The notes under the pieces: generated by a model
Told to the model about the DNA's origin: nothing
Seen by the model: the letters and a program-made list of their open reading frames with translations, nothing else
Database searches by the model: none
In this document: in pieces, positions 52,113-61,265 of the stretch
Position numbering within the stretch: the first letter of the stretch is position 1
How the letters are laid out: every line of letters begins with the position of its first letter
Program-made: the position numbers and the translations under genes
Assembly (NCBI GenBank): GCA_009691765.1
Contig: SIAO01000009.1
Location: 40,431-104,430, forward strand
Length of the DNA stretch: 64,000 bases
Source of the DNA: Planctomycetota bacterium
GTDB taxonomy: Bacteria > Planctomycetota > GCA-002687715
Direction of reading: 5' to 3'

Positions 52113-54029
52113 TCAGCCGCGCGGCGACTGAACCAACACACCGGCTTTGCGCACAAGTCGCTTTGGTGCAAGGCCTGCGCCACTGATCTGCACCTCTATT
52201 GCCGTCTCGCGTGGCAACGGCAAGAACAGGCGCGCTGCGCGAGTGGGTTTCATGATTTCGCAACTGCCCGCAGGCACAGCCACACGCAAACTCGCTGGGA
52301 GACTGCCGCTAATATCCAACTCCAGCAGCGCAACACCGAGAGGCTTCGGCTCAGCTGGACACTGCACCTGCTGCGTGAACCCCTGCGCGTCTGATTGAAG
52401 GGAACCGATCGTGGCCAACTGCGCTGCGGGAGCCAAGGGTGTCACGAGACGAACTGTGTCGACACGAACTCGTGCCGTGGTCTGTGCGCTCAAGGCAATC
52501 GTGAAACCGTCAGTGAGCTTCGCTCCGACTATTGGAACCATGAGCGCGCGACGTTCCTTCTCCCAAGTGAAGTAGTAGCTCGATTCCCCAACATGCATGA
52601 TCACGCGCGGCGCGCCCTCCAGCACTTCGCCCTCGATCAAGACAGCCAAGCAGCCGTCGGCCGGATGCAGCACGGTGCCGCGCCATGGCGCTACCCACAA
52701 GTTCTTCGCACTCAAACTGTATTCACCGGGAACCAACAGAGACGATTTTGAAAGCGTCACATCCCACTCAGCGGGAACTGGGCGGAAGCCCGCGGGCAGA
52801 GGCGTGAACTGTGCGTGCAAGATATCGCGAGGTGAGTAGCGCGAATTGAGCACATCCGTAGCGAGGAACTCAAGCACCGCCACACGCGGCGTGATGCCAT
52901 GCGACGCAGCCAATTCGAGGTCGCTCAAGAACTGCTGCATCACCAACGAGACATTCACCGCATGGACGGATCTCACGAGGGGCATCTCGCCAGCGCTACG
53001 CGCGAGAGCCTGCTGAAAGTGACCGCTGGCAGAGAAGCTGGTCCCCACCATGATCCACGGGTGCTTCAGATCGGGGGCCTTCGGCGCTCCATTCTCAAAG
53101 AGGAAATGTTCCAAAGGCACTGAGTGCAAGCGACCACCGAGGCTCAACATCTGACGCTGCAATCCGCCGCCTTGCACATCCGGCTCACGGATGCCACTGA
53201 GGCACATCAAGTCACCCACATCATCTATAGATCCATCCTGCACGACGCGACCGAGCCGCTGCGCTGAAGGCAAGCTCACTCCAGCCGCATCCGCGATGCA
53301 CTCGGCCGCTACTCGAGAACCACGTGGCGACCAATGCGTATCGGTACGCATGTAAGTGAGGCCGCCGTCAGCTTTGAATGCGTCGAGCAAATTGGCCACT
53401 GTCAAACCGCGCGCTTCACAGGCAGCAACAAACTTGCGATAGCCCGCAGCGTCTGCAATGAACCCTGACGGCAAGCCCTCAGGATGCACCCACGCTTTTT
53501 CTGGCACCGGGGCAAGCACGAGATGCGTGCCGAGAGCTTCACAGCGACGTGCCAAGGCAGTCAGCGCCGCCGCAGCTTCTTCGATGCCTTGGTCTGTGAG
53601 CGGAGTCTGAGTCTGCAAGCGCTCGCGGAAATAGAGCCACCCGTCACGGCCGACCACGGCTTCGCGCCGCATGGCACCGCAGAGGCCATAGAGGAGAGAA
53701 GCCCACGGACTAAGTGTCTTGGAGCGAATGCGTGAGCTGCGCTTCAGGTCACTCTCGAAAAGCCGCATGCGCGTGCCGTCCAGCACATTGGCCGTAGCGC
53801 GAGCTTCCACTTCCAAGTCCGCCTGCAACCCCATCAGCGTTTCCTTCTCCACAGGAAACAGCGTGTCGATGCAGCCGAGAACTACGAGCGTGCCGAGGAA
53901 CACGATGCTGATGAACCACATCGCAGCACGACGCGACAAGACGGAGCTGCGCTCTACCTCGCCAACGAAATGGCGCGAGTCGGTGTGGCCTTCGCGGCCT
54001 TCAGAACTGGTAGTAGAGGAAGGGCACAT
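52113..54029 (-). CDS. AlgJ/AlgX-like O-acetyltransferase accessory protein
   Basis: A 638-residue protein with a short cytoplasmic N-terminus and one membrane helix (W-F-I-S-I-V-F-L-G-T-L-V-V-L-G-C), placing a large SGNH-type domain outside. R-D-G-W-L-Y-F-R matches the AlgJ/AlgX/DltD entry motif, D-T-H-W-S-P-R-G (about residue 228) is the Asp-x-His pair, and G-T-S-F-S contains the likely nucleophile (usually G-D-S). The C-terminal 200 residues are beta-rich. Its start overlaps the MBOAT stop by 29 bases, and a later ATG at 53921 is an alternative. It probably transfers acetyl groups to an exported polymer. Confidence 0.75.
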   Translation of the reverse strand: MCPSSTTSSEGREGHTDSRHFVGEVERSSVLSRRAAMWFISIVFLGTLVVLGCIDTLFPVEKETLMGLQADLEVEARATANVLDGTRMRLFESDLKRSSRIRSKTLSPWASLLYGLCGAMRREAVVGRDGWLYFRERLQTQTPLTDQGIEEAAAALTALARRCEALGTHLVLAPVPEKAWVHPEGLPSGFIADAAGYRKFVAACEARGLTVANLLDAFKADGGLTYMRTDTHWSPRGSRVAAECIADAAGVSLPSAQRLGRVVQDGSIDDVGDLMCLSGIREPDVQGGGLQRQMLSLGGRLHSVPLEHFLFENGAPKAPDLKHPWIMVGTSFSASGHFQQALARSAGEMPLVRSVHAVNVSLVMQQFLSDLELAASHGITPRVAVLEFLATDVLNSRYSPRDILHAQFTPLPAGFRPVPAEWDVTLSKSSLLVPGEYSLSAKNLWVAPWRGTVLHPADGCLAVLIEGEVLEGAPRVIMHVGESSYYFTWEKERRALMVPIVGAKLTDGFTIALSAQTTARVRVDTVRLVTPLAPAAQLATIGSLQSDAQGFTQQVQCPAEPKPLGVALLELDISGSLPASLRVAVPAGSCEIMKPTRAARLFLPLPRETAIEVQISGAGLAPKRLVRKAGVLVQSPRG

Positions 54030-55389
54030 GGTCTTGCCAATGCAAATGGATGAGAGACATGAAGAACAGCAGCGTGACCCACACAAGGGTGGTCCACGAT
54101 GAATGCTGTACGAGGTCTTGAGTCGTGCGTCCGAACAGCGCCAACGCGGCGCCACCCACGAGCAGCAGCACTTGCAGCAGGCTGAGCGCATCGATGCCGC
54201 CAGATCCCGCTACGTCACCAAGCGCTACGAAATATGCACCTGCCGTTTCGATGGAATCCGCACGAAAAAACACCCAAGCGGCCATGACCGCCGCAAGCGT
54301 GAGCGCCACACGCAACATGCGCGGGAGTGCTGCACGCCAGCGCGCCAACACCGGCACGCGCTCCATCGACAACAACGCGCCATGCAGACCGCCCCAAGCG
54401 ACAAAGGTCCAATTGGCTCCGTGCCAGAGCCCACCGAGGAGCATGGTGAGCATCAGGTTCATGTGCGTGCGCCAGCGCCCGCCACGATTGCCGCCCATGG
54501 CGATGTAGAGGTAGTCGCGCAACCAAGTGCTGAGCGTGATGTGCCAACGCCGCCAGAACTCTGTGATGCTGTCGGCCTTGTACGGCGCGGCGAAGTTGAA
54601 GGGGAAGCGCAAACCGATCATGAGCCCGAGCCCAATGGCCATGTCGGAGTACCCTGAAAAGTCGTAGTAGATCTGCAAGGTGTAAGCCACCAAACCACAC
54701 CATGCAGCATCCGCACTTCCGGGCGCGCCGTGATCGAAGGCCGCTGACACTACTGGCGCCAACACATCGGCGATGAGCACTTTTTTCGCAAGCCCCATCA
54801 TCACGAACATGCTGCCCTGCGCAAACATTGGCAAAGTGCAGCGGTGCGTGCTCATCTGCGTCGCGACATCGCGGTAGCGCACGATGGGGCCCGCGACGAG
54901 CTGCGGGAACAGTGAAACGAAACACAAGAAATCACCGAAGTGCCGCGTGGCGCGCAAGTGTCCGCGCCACACGTCGATCGTGTAGCTCATGCTCTGAAAG
55001 GTGTAGAACGAAATGCCCACGGGGAGCAAAATGCTCGACCAGCGCACTGGATCTCCCCCGCTCAAGGTCATCAGCGAGTTCCACGACGCAACGCCGAAGT
55101 TCGCGTACTTGAACCAAGCCAACAATCCGAGATTCGCGCAAAGCGACAGCACCAGCCAGCCGGTGCCACGCGCTCCACGCTGACGCGCGCGATCAATGAG
55201 CTTGCCCGTGCTGAAATCGAACGCCGCTGTGGCGAGCATGAGCAGCGAGTAATCCGGGCGCCACCAACTGTAAAACACGAAACTCGCGGCCGTGAGGAAC
55301 GGATTGCGGAGCGCGCGCGGCAGGCTGATAGTGCCAAGCAACACGAGGGGCAAGAACCAATAAAGAAAGACGCCGCTGGCAAAAACCAT
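54001..55389 (-). CDS. MBOAT family O-acyltransferase (AlgI-like)
   Basis: A 462-residue membrane protein with about 11 helices. The family core is present: N-x-x-x-F-W-R-R-W-H-I-T-L-S-T-W near 265-280, Y-D-F-S-G-Y-S-D-M-A, and the active His in G-G-L-W-H-G-A-N-W. AlgI-like proteins move acetyl groups across the membrane to an AlgJ/AlgX-type partner, which is the next gene. No alginate or peptidoglycan genes are near, so the acetylated polymer is unknown. Confidence 0.94.
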   Translation of the reverse strand: MVFASGVFLYWFLPLVLLGTISLPRALRNPFLTAASFVFYSWWRPDYSLLMLATAAFDFSTGKLIDRARQRGARGTGWLVLSLCANLGLLAWFKYANFGVASWNSLMTLSGGDPVRWSSILLPVGISFYTFQSMSYTIDVWRGHLRATRHFGDFLCFVSLFPQLVAGPIVRYRDVATQMSTHRCTLPMFAQGSMFVMMGLAKKVLIADVLAPVVSAAFDHGAPGSADAAWCGLVAYTLQIYYDFSGYSDMAIGLGLMIGLRFPFNFAAPYKADSITEFWRRWHITLSTWLRDYLYIAMGGNRGGRWRTHMNLMLTMLLGGLWHGANWTFVAWGGLHGALLSMERVPVLARWRAALPRMLRVALTLAAVMAAWVFFRADSIETAGAYFVALGDVAGSGGIDALSLLQVLLLVGGAALALFGRTTQDLVQHSSWTTLVWVTLLFFMSLIHLHWQDHVPFLYYQF

Positions 55390-55469
55390 GCTGTATCAAA
55401 GGGCCTGTGAAGGCGTAGCAGAGATTACCACCGCAAGAGCATGCTGGTCGGCTTGGTTATCGTGCGCGC

Positions 55470-57443
55470 ATGAAACGCAAGACTCAAAGGAAGGGGCGCA
55501 AACCCAAGGCTGTAAAACGCCGCGTCACAGCAGCGTTGCCACTTCCGGACACTGAATGGTTGGAAACCAACGGGCTCGGTGGCTACGCCACGATGCCTGT
55601 GCATGGCGCACGCACGCGCCGTTATCACTCGCTGTTGACGGTGGCCGCAACCGAGCCTGTTGGACGCCACAGCTTGCTCAAAGACATCCTGCTCTGGGTG
55701 CAGACCCCCGCCGGTACATGGCCCATCAGCAACGCACGCTTTGCAGATGGCACAGAATCGCCAGTGAGCGAAGGCGCGCTGCTTTCGTTCTCTCACGACC
55801 CGTGGCCGCGCCGCCAACTGCGCTTGCCTGATGGCACCGAAGTGGAGCTCGAAAATTTCCTTGTCCACGAGCACAACGCCTTCGTTTTGCTGGCACGACG
55901 CGTAAAGGGCGAAGGCCCCATCTGGCTGCATGCACGGCCGCTGGTAGCAGGCTCGCAACATCACAAACTCTCGCGCGCTCATGAGCACATCGAAGTCGCG
56001 CCGCGCAACACGAACGGTTTCCAAGCCGATTTCAGCAACGGTGCGCCTCCGCTGTGCCTGCTCTCCAACGCACCTTGGTCCGACGAGCCGCGTTGGTGGT
56101 TCGACTTTCACCTCGCAGAAGAAGCCGCGCGCGGTTTCGACAGCGTGGAAGACTTGATGCAAGCCGGCGTGTTCACGGCGGACATCAGCAAGACTGAAGC
56201 CGCCATCGTTGGCCTCGCCGGAGAAGACTGCCGCGAAGCGCCCACAGATGTCTTGCGTTTTGCAAAACTCTGCCGCAAGGCAGAATCGCGTCGACGCCGC
56301 GCTTTCAAGAAGCCCATGGAGCGTGCTGCCGATGCTTTCGTGGTGCAGCGCGGCAACGGGAAGAGCATCATCGCGGGCTACCCGTGGTTTGTGGATTACG
56401 GCCGCGACACTTTCATCGCACTGCGCGGCTTGCTGCATGCGACAGGACGCATCGCGGATGCGCAGAGCGTGTTGCTGAATTGGGCGAGCCTTGTGGGCAC
56501 CGATGGTTCACTGCCGAACAGTTTTCACGAGCAAGGCGGTGCGCCACTCTTGAACAGCGCCGACGCGCCTTTGTGGTTTGCGCTCACGACTGCGGAACAC
56601 CTGCATCTTGCGCGAAAAACCCTGCGCCCTGTGGATGCCAAGTTCTTGCGCGCTGCCGCACTCGCTGTGCTGCGCTGCATCGTGCGCGGCGAACACCCGC
56701 TGCTGAAATTGCAAGACGATGGGCTTGTGGCTCATGGCGGCCCGAACTCGCAAGTGACTTGGATGGACGCGATGGATGCGGGAATGGCCGTCACACCGCG
56801 TGTTGGCAAAGCTGTAGAAATCCAAGCGCTGTGGCTCAACGCTCTTGCAGCGTTCAAGAAACAGGATCGCTCTTTCGAGAAGCTCCTTGTGCGCGGCGTG
56901 CGCAGCTTCCGCAAGCGCTTCATCGTGCCGAGCAAGACGCACTTGCGCGACGTGGTGGACGCAGATCATGTCGCTGGTCAAGATGATTCCACGTTGCGCC
57001 CGAATCAAGTGTTCGCGCTGGGTGGATTGCCACTACGCCTCGTGCCTCGTGCAACAGCCAAGACCATGCTCGAACATGTCGAGATGGCGCTGCTGACGCC
57101 ACACGGTCTGCGCACTTTGGACCCTGGCGATGCGCGTTACTGCGCGCAGTGTGTTGGCGACAGCCACGCGCGCGACGCGGCCTATCACCAAGGCACAGCG
57201 TGGCCATGGTTGGCTGGGCCCTTCGTCGAAGCCTGGGTTGCTGCACGCGGACACAGCGCCAAAGCAAAGCGCGAAGCACGCAAGAAATTTTTGAAACCTC
57301 TCATGGAGCACCTTGGCAGTCCTGGCCTCGGGCACATGAGCGAAATCGCTGATGGCGACGAGCCGTACGCACCGCGCGGAACGCCGTTCCAAGCGTGGAG
57401 CTTGAGCGAAGCCCTGCGTCTGGATCGCCGCGTTCTCGCCTGA
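55470..57443 (+). CDS. Glycogen debranching enzyme (amylo-alpha-1,6-glucosidase)
   Basis: A 657-residue enzyme of the bacterial GDE type (N-terminal beta domain plus a GH133-like alpha/alpha barrel). W-L-E-T-N-G-L-G-G-Y-A-T near the start is the family signature. G-Y-P-W-F-V-D-Y-G-R-D-T-F-I-A-L has a catalytic Asp, and R-P-N-Q-V-F-A-L and Y-H-Q-G-T-A-W-P-W-L complete the barrel. It removes alpha-1,6 branches so glycogen can be used. The first 20 residues are very basic (K/R-rich). It is divergent from the MBOAT gene. Confidence 0.94.
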   Translation: MKRKTQRKGRKPKAVKRRVTAALPLPDTEWLETNGLGGYATMPVHGARTRRYHSLLTVAATEPVGRHSLLKDILLWVQTPAGTWPISNARFADGTESPVSEGALLSFSHDPWPRRQLRLPDGTEVELENFLVHEHNAFVLLARRVKGEGPIWLHARPLVAGSQHHKLSRAHEHIEVAPRNTNGFQADFSNGAPPLCLLSNAPWSDEPRWWFDFHLAEEAARGFDSVEDLMQAGVFTADISKTEAAIVGLAGEDCREAPTDVLRFAKLCRKAESRRRRAFKKPMERAADAFVVQRGNGKSIIAGYPWFVDYGRDTFIALRGLLHATGRIADAQSVLLNWASLVGTDGSLPNSFHEQGGAPLLNSADAPLWFALTTAEHLHLARKTLRPVDAKFLRAAALAVLRCIVRGEHPLLKLQDDGLVAHGGPNSQVTWMDAMDAGMAVTPRVGKAVEIQALWLNALAAFKKQDRSFEKLLVRGVRSFRKRFIVPSKTHLRDVVDADHVAGQDDSTLRPNQVFALGGLPLRLVPRATAKTMLEHVEMALLTPHGLRTLDPGDARYCAQCVGDSHARDAAYHQGTAWPWLAGPFVEAWVAARGHSAKAKREARKKFLKPLMEHLGSPGLGHMSEIADGDEPYAPRGTPFQAWSLSEALRLDRRVLA

Positions 57444-57511
57444 CCAATCACGGATGGATTCATCGTCAAGCCGCACCAAAGTGTGTTGCGGGTACCCCAT
57501 GATCGCGCACT

Positions 57512-58234
57512 GTGAGTCAGCGATTGCGCGCAGCAGCTCCGTGGGTTCTCTGTGCCGTTGTCCTTGGTGTGCTCAATGCCACTTGGATGGCGCGCAAAGG
57601 ACGCACTCTTGAAACAACAAATCTGTTCAACGCTCCAAGTGGCGACGCAACGCTGCTGTCGCACGAGATTGATGAAGCGACGTTTGTCCTCGCAGACGAT
57701 GCCTGCGAAGCAGCGGAGCGGCTTATCACTCGTGCGCGTGCGACGCACGCCGTGCTGGATGTCACTCGGCGGTCACCGCTGGCTCCTGAGCGCAGCTTCA
57801 CGCTTTACACATTCTCGCGTCCGGGTGCGCGGCCGCGACGCATGACTCCTGCGCAGTGGCAGGCTCTGGAGACAACAAAAACACAGACGCCACTCGATCA
57901 TGGTTGGGTTTGCCTCGGCTGCGAATGGACCACCGCTGCAGACAAGAGCCGCCCTTGCACCGTGTTCTTGGACAGCAGCCACGCGGACGACAGTGAAGTG
58001 CAAGCAGTGTTGGTGGCCGAAGGGAACGACAACCGCATTGCAGTACTGCGTGAGAAGCTGGTTGCCCGCTGCAATTTCGATCCATCCCGCACGGTGGTAG
58101 CGCTGCGTTTCCGAATCGATGCGCAAGACAGTGTCCGCCGAGGTTTCCGCGTGGTGCGTCCTGGCACAAGCACTCGAGAACTGCACATTCCAAGGACACC
58201 GGAGTCAGGATGGTGGCTGCTCCCCGCGCCGTGA
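57512..58234 (+). CDS. Unknown exported or anchored protein
   Basis: I do not recognise this gene. The 240-residue product starts at GTG 57512 with a hydrophobic segment (W-V-L-C-A-V-V-L-G-V-L-N-A) that could be a signal or membrane anchor. It then has a mixed domain with few Cys (C-L-G-C-E-W, about residues 134-139) and an Arg-rich end. It lies 68 bases after the debranching enzyme and may share its transcript. Confidence 0.55.
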   Translation: MSQRLRAAAPWVLCAVVLGVLNATWMARKGRTLETTNLFNAPSGDATLLSHEIDEATFVLADDACEAAERLITRARATHAVLDVTRRSPLAPERSFTLYTFSRPGARPRRMTPAQWQALETTKTQTPLDHGWVCLGCEWTTAADKSRPCTVFLDSSHADDSEVQAVLVAEGNDNRIAVLREKLVARCNFDPSRTVVALRFRIDAQDSVRRGFRVVRPGTSTRELHIPRTPESGWWLLPAP

Positions 58235-58360
58235 GGATTGGGTTGCGCCACCGATTCGCGTCGTAGATTGGTCCATGGCCGCCCTGCAACAGCCTCACCG
58301 CCGCGTTGCCTCTCCACTCGGCTGCGGATATGTTTTCAGCGCATCAGCGGAGCCATTGTC

Positions 58361-58630
58361 ATGTCAGAAGCCACCACACCGGTCCTGCGTTTCACCAAGA
58401 CTTTCAAGAAGTACACCAGCGAGTACCAAGCACCTGTGGTGGAGCATGTGCGCGCCTGGGCTAAGGCCGACAGCACCATCGTCTTTCATGAAGACAAATC
58501 CATCGTGAAGGTGACCGGCACACAAGCACACATTGTCGCGCTGCTGGCAGAGTTGAAATCGCGTTTCAACTACACGCCACCGGAAGACCTCGAAGAGAAG
58601 AAGGACGCAGACACCCCTGCGGAGGCCTGA
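58361..58630 (+). CDS. Small conserved-looking protein, unknown function
   Basis: An 89-residue soluble protein, with GGAG eight bases before ATG 58361. It has an alternating beta pattern (VLRFTKTFKKY, STIVFHEDKSIVKVTG) and a helix, and ends in an acidic, disordered tail. The alpha/beta layout could be a small nucleic-acid- or ligand-binding fold, but there is no diagnostic motif. It is followed by the zinc-ribbon gene, 50 bases on. Confidence 0.55.
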   Translation: MSEATTPVLRFTKTFKKYTSEYQAPVVEHVRAWAKADSTIVFHEDKSIVKVTGTQAHIVALLAELKSRFNYTPPEDLEEKKDADTPAEA

Positions 58631-58680
58631 TCCGCGCCGCCCAAGCCGCGTTGTAAGCTGCCGATCTTGCGGAGCATCCC

Positions 58681-59007
58681 ATGAGTTCCAAACCCATCAT
58701 CGATGTGAAGTGCCCTTGCTGCGGGCATATTCTTGAAGTGAGCGTCGAGCGCGAGCGCGTGCTCTCGTACCGCAAAGGTGTGCATCTCAAAGACGACCGC
58801 CGTGACGGCGAAGACGAGATGGACGTGGCCATGCGCAACAAGCGTGAGTCTGACCAGCGCATCAAAGACGAGTTCTCTGCGGCGCAAGAAAACTTGCGCA
58901 CGCAATCGGAGCGCATGGATCAGGCCTTTCGCGAAGCGCAGAAGAAGGCCGAGAAAGACAAGACCAACCCACGCGATCCGTTTGGTGGCGGAAAGATCTG
59001 GGATTAG
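58681..59007 (+). CDS. Zinc-ribbon and coiled-coil protein
   Basis: A 108-residue protein. The N-terminus has C-P-C-C-G (V-K-C-P-C-C-G-H-I-L), half of a zinc ribbon, so dimer formation or an incomplete metal site is likely. The rest is a highly charged coiled coil (about residues 45-95), ending F-G-G-G-K-I-W. GGAGC precedes ATG 58681. It overlaps the RlmN-like gene by one base (TAGTG), implying coupled translation. The function is unknown. Confidence 0.65.
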   Translation: MSSKPIIDVKCPCCGHILEVSVERERVLSYRKGVHLKDDRRDGEDEMDVAMRNKRESDQRIKDEFSAAQENLRTQSERMDQAFREAQKKAEKDKTNPRDPFGGGKIWD

Positions 59008-60086
59008 TGCCAGCGTCGTCACCGCATTTGTTGGGGCTGCGCTGCCCCGAGGTCATCGCTCACGCGCAAGCCGCGGGACTGTGCGAGCTTGGTCGCGAAC
59101 TTCCCGCGATGGCGTGGCGCGCTGCTTTGCTCAGTGGCGTGGAATCCCTGAGTGATTTGCCGGGCATCAACGCACGCAAGAGCGCAGCCGTCGCTCAAGT
59201 GTTTGCGCATCGCCCCCCAGAGATCGTCACGGTGCATCCTTCGTGGGACAAGAGTGTGCGCTATGCCCTGCGGCTTGCAGATGGCGCCATCATCGAAGCG
59301 GTGCTCATCCCGCACCACGGCCTGTGGTCGGTGTGTCTTTCGTCGCAAGCTGGTTGCGCGCTCGCGTGCCGCTTTTGCGCGACGGGGCGTTTGGGTTTGC
59401 AACGCAATCTGGAAATCCACGAAATCGTTGGGCAAGTGACGCAGATTCAGCGACATGCCGGAGTGCGCGTCAGCGACTTGGTGTTCATGGGCATGGGCGA
59501 GCCACTGCAAAACGAAGCCGCGGTGTACGGCGCCTGCGCGGTGTTCTCCGAGCCCATGGGTCTGCAAATCAGTCCGAAACGCATGGTGATTAGCACCGCC
59601 GGCATCGTCCCCGCCATCGAGCGCTATGCCGCAGCGCAACACAAGATGAAACTGGTGTTCAGTCTTGGTTCTGCGGTGCCTGAAAAGCGCGCGCGGTTGA
59701 TGCCCATCCAGTCCGTGTGGTCCTTCGAGCGCTTCATCGAGTCCATCCGCACCTACGCAGCAACGCAGCGCGGCAAACACGTGACACTCGAATACATCGC
59801 CATCCGCAATTTGACTCTCGGCGATGACGATGTCGAAGCCATCCGCACGCACCTCACGGGTTTCCGTTTCATCTTGAACATCATTCCGCTGAATCCGGTA
59901 GATCCCGCGCTGGAAGCCCCTACGCGTGAAGAAGTGCATGCGTGGTCGCAAAAGTTGCGCCCGCTCGGCTTCCCCATCAAAGTGCGGCGCTCTTCGGGGC
60001 GCGATCAATTCGCGGCATGTGGCCAACTTGGACGCTCCTTGTTAGCCGACGAACACCTGGCGAGCGTGCCAACACTCGGTCGCTGA
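59007..60086 (+). CDS. rlmN: RlmN-like 23S rRNA/tRNA adenine C2-methyltransferase
   Basis: A radical SAM methylase of 359 residues. The cluster Cys are in A-G-C-A-L-A-C-R-F-C-A-T-G, followed by V-F-M-G-M-G-E-P and S-T-A-G-I-V-P. The C-terminal A-A-C-G-Q-L has the methyl-carrier Cys. It methylates A2503 of 23S rRNA and A37 of some tRNAs. The usual S-L-H-A segment reads F-S-L-G-S-A-V-P, so it is a somewhat divergent member, and a Cfr-like or paralogous role cannot be excluded. The start is GTG 59007. Confidence 0.87.
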   Translation: MPASSPHLLGLRCPEVIAHAQAAGLCELGRELPAMAWRAALLSGVESLSDLPGINARKSAAVAQVFAHRPPEIVTVHPSWDKSVRYALRLADGAIIEAVLIPHHGLWSVCLSSQAGCALACRFCATGRLGLQRNLEIHEIVGQVTQIQRHAGVRVSDLVFMGMGEPLQNEAAVYGACAVFSEPMGLQISPKRMVISTAGIVPAIERYAAAQHKMKLVFSLGSAVPEKRARLMPIQSVWSFERFIESIRTYAATQRGKHVTLEYIAIRNLTLGDDDVEAIRTHLTGFRFILNIIPLNPVDPALEAPTREEVHAWSQKLRPLGFPIKVRRSSGRDQFAACGQLGRSLLADEHLASVPTLGR

Positions 60087-60113
60087 TGCGCCCGCAGGTG
60101 TAGGCTGTGCGGC

Positions 60114-60947
60114 GTGGCCGATTACCCCGAGCCCTTACCGCGCCAACTGCTGCTCTTTGCTGAAGCGGCCTCCGATTGGCACGCACCGCTGTTGCTGCCA
60201 GCGCGCGCGGATTGCGCCGATGACACCAAGGCGGAGCCCACCACCGGCGACGCGCTCAGCGAAGCGCTGCTGTGGGTGAAGCCTTCGCGGCGCGTCGTTG
60301 TGCAGTACACCGCCAACCGTCGCGTCATTCTGAGCTCCAGCGAACGCAAAGACGGCGTAGTGGTGCTGCGCGCACATTCTGCGTTCAGATTAGCGCCCGA
60401 AGCCATCGCGGAAGCTGCGGTGCGGCTTTACCTCACAGGCACCGCACGCGACGAACAACGCCGCCTCGCTCGCGTCATCACGCGCTGGCATCGTGAGCAC
60501 GCGCTGCCACCTGCGGGGCCCAGCAATGAAGAAAAGTGCTCGGGGTTGCATCACGATTTGCGCGCCACGCTGCATCGTGTGAACCGACAGCATTTCGCAG
60601 ACACGCTGGACATCGACATCACGTTTGGAACGCGCATCTCTCGCGGACTCATGGGGCGGCACGAACGGCGCAGCCCACGCTCGCTGATCGTCATCAATCC
60701 TGTGCTCGACCATGCCTGGATCACCGCGTGGTACTTAGATTTCCTTGTGTTTCATGAGTGCTTGCACGAAGTTGTGCCGCCGCAGTTGGACGGTTTGCGC
60801 GCGGTGCTGCACCCACCAGAGTTTCGCCAACGCGAGCAAGCTCATCCGCACTTTGAGCGTGCGAGAGAGTACGAAGCGTGGATCTTGGGCCCCGGTTGGC
60901 GCAAGTTGAGCAGCGCCGTGCGGGCACGAGTGCGGGCGCAAGATTGA
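60114..60947 (+). CDS. SprT-like zinc metallopeptidase-fold protein
   Basis: A 277-residue protein. The C-terminal half has the zinc motif H-E-C-L-H-E (F-H-E-C-L-H-E-V-V-P) and then H-P-P-E-F and H-P-H-F-E-R-A-R-E-Y-E-A-W, typical of SprT/M48-like proteins. The N-terminal 110 residues are not recognised. The start is GTG 60114, 27 bases after the RlmN gene. The target is unknown. Confidence 0.75.
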   Translation: MADYPEPLPRQLLLFAEAASDWHAPLLLPARADCADDTKAEPTTGDALSEALLWVKPSRRVVVQYTANRRVILSSSERKDGVVVLRAHSAFRLAPEAIAEAAVRLYLTGTARDEQRRLARVITRWHREHALPPAGPSNEEKCSGLHHDLRATLHRVNRQHFADTLDIDITFGTRISRGLMGRHERRSPRSLIVINPVLDHAWITAWYLDFLVFHECLHEVVPPQLDGLRAVLHPPEFRQREQAHPHFERAREYEAWILGPGWRKLSSAVRARVRAQD

Positions 60948-61265
60948 AGCGGCCACCAAAAGAAGATGAGCCCATGAAGAACATCTTCATGAGCCCACCA
61001 GCCGTTTCCGCGGCGCACAGGACCGGGTTCCCCGCCTAGCCCTACGCCGCCGCGGGCGTTTGTTTGATCGACCCCGCCAAGGGTAGCGAATGTCCATTTT
61101 GAATCGGCCCAAGCAGACCGATTCTGAGCATGGAACACACCATTTGCGCCGATCATTCCCGCGAGGCGCACAGATTCTGCGGGTCTGAAACGACGCGCGT
61201 GAGGCATCTCCGCCAACTTTGCTTGACTCAGCTCGGCGCAGTTGTTCAATATCTCTGACGCACTC
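60948..61265. other. Intergenic region, a hairpin but no supported gene
   Basis: Contains a short perfect hairpin (CATGAAG/CTTCATG, about 60972-60990) flanked by direct GAGCCC copies. A minus-strand frame of 167 codons crosses it but overlaps the 3' end of the metallopeptidase gene and has mixed third-position composition, so it is not called. A promoter for the FAD oxidase gene is expected here. Confidence 0.35.
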
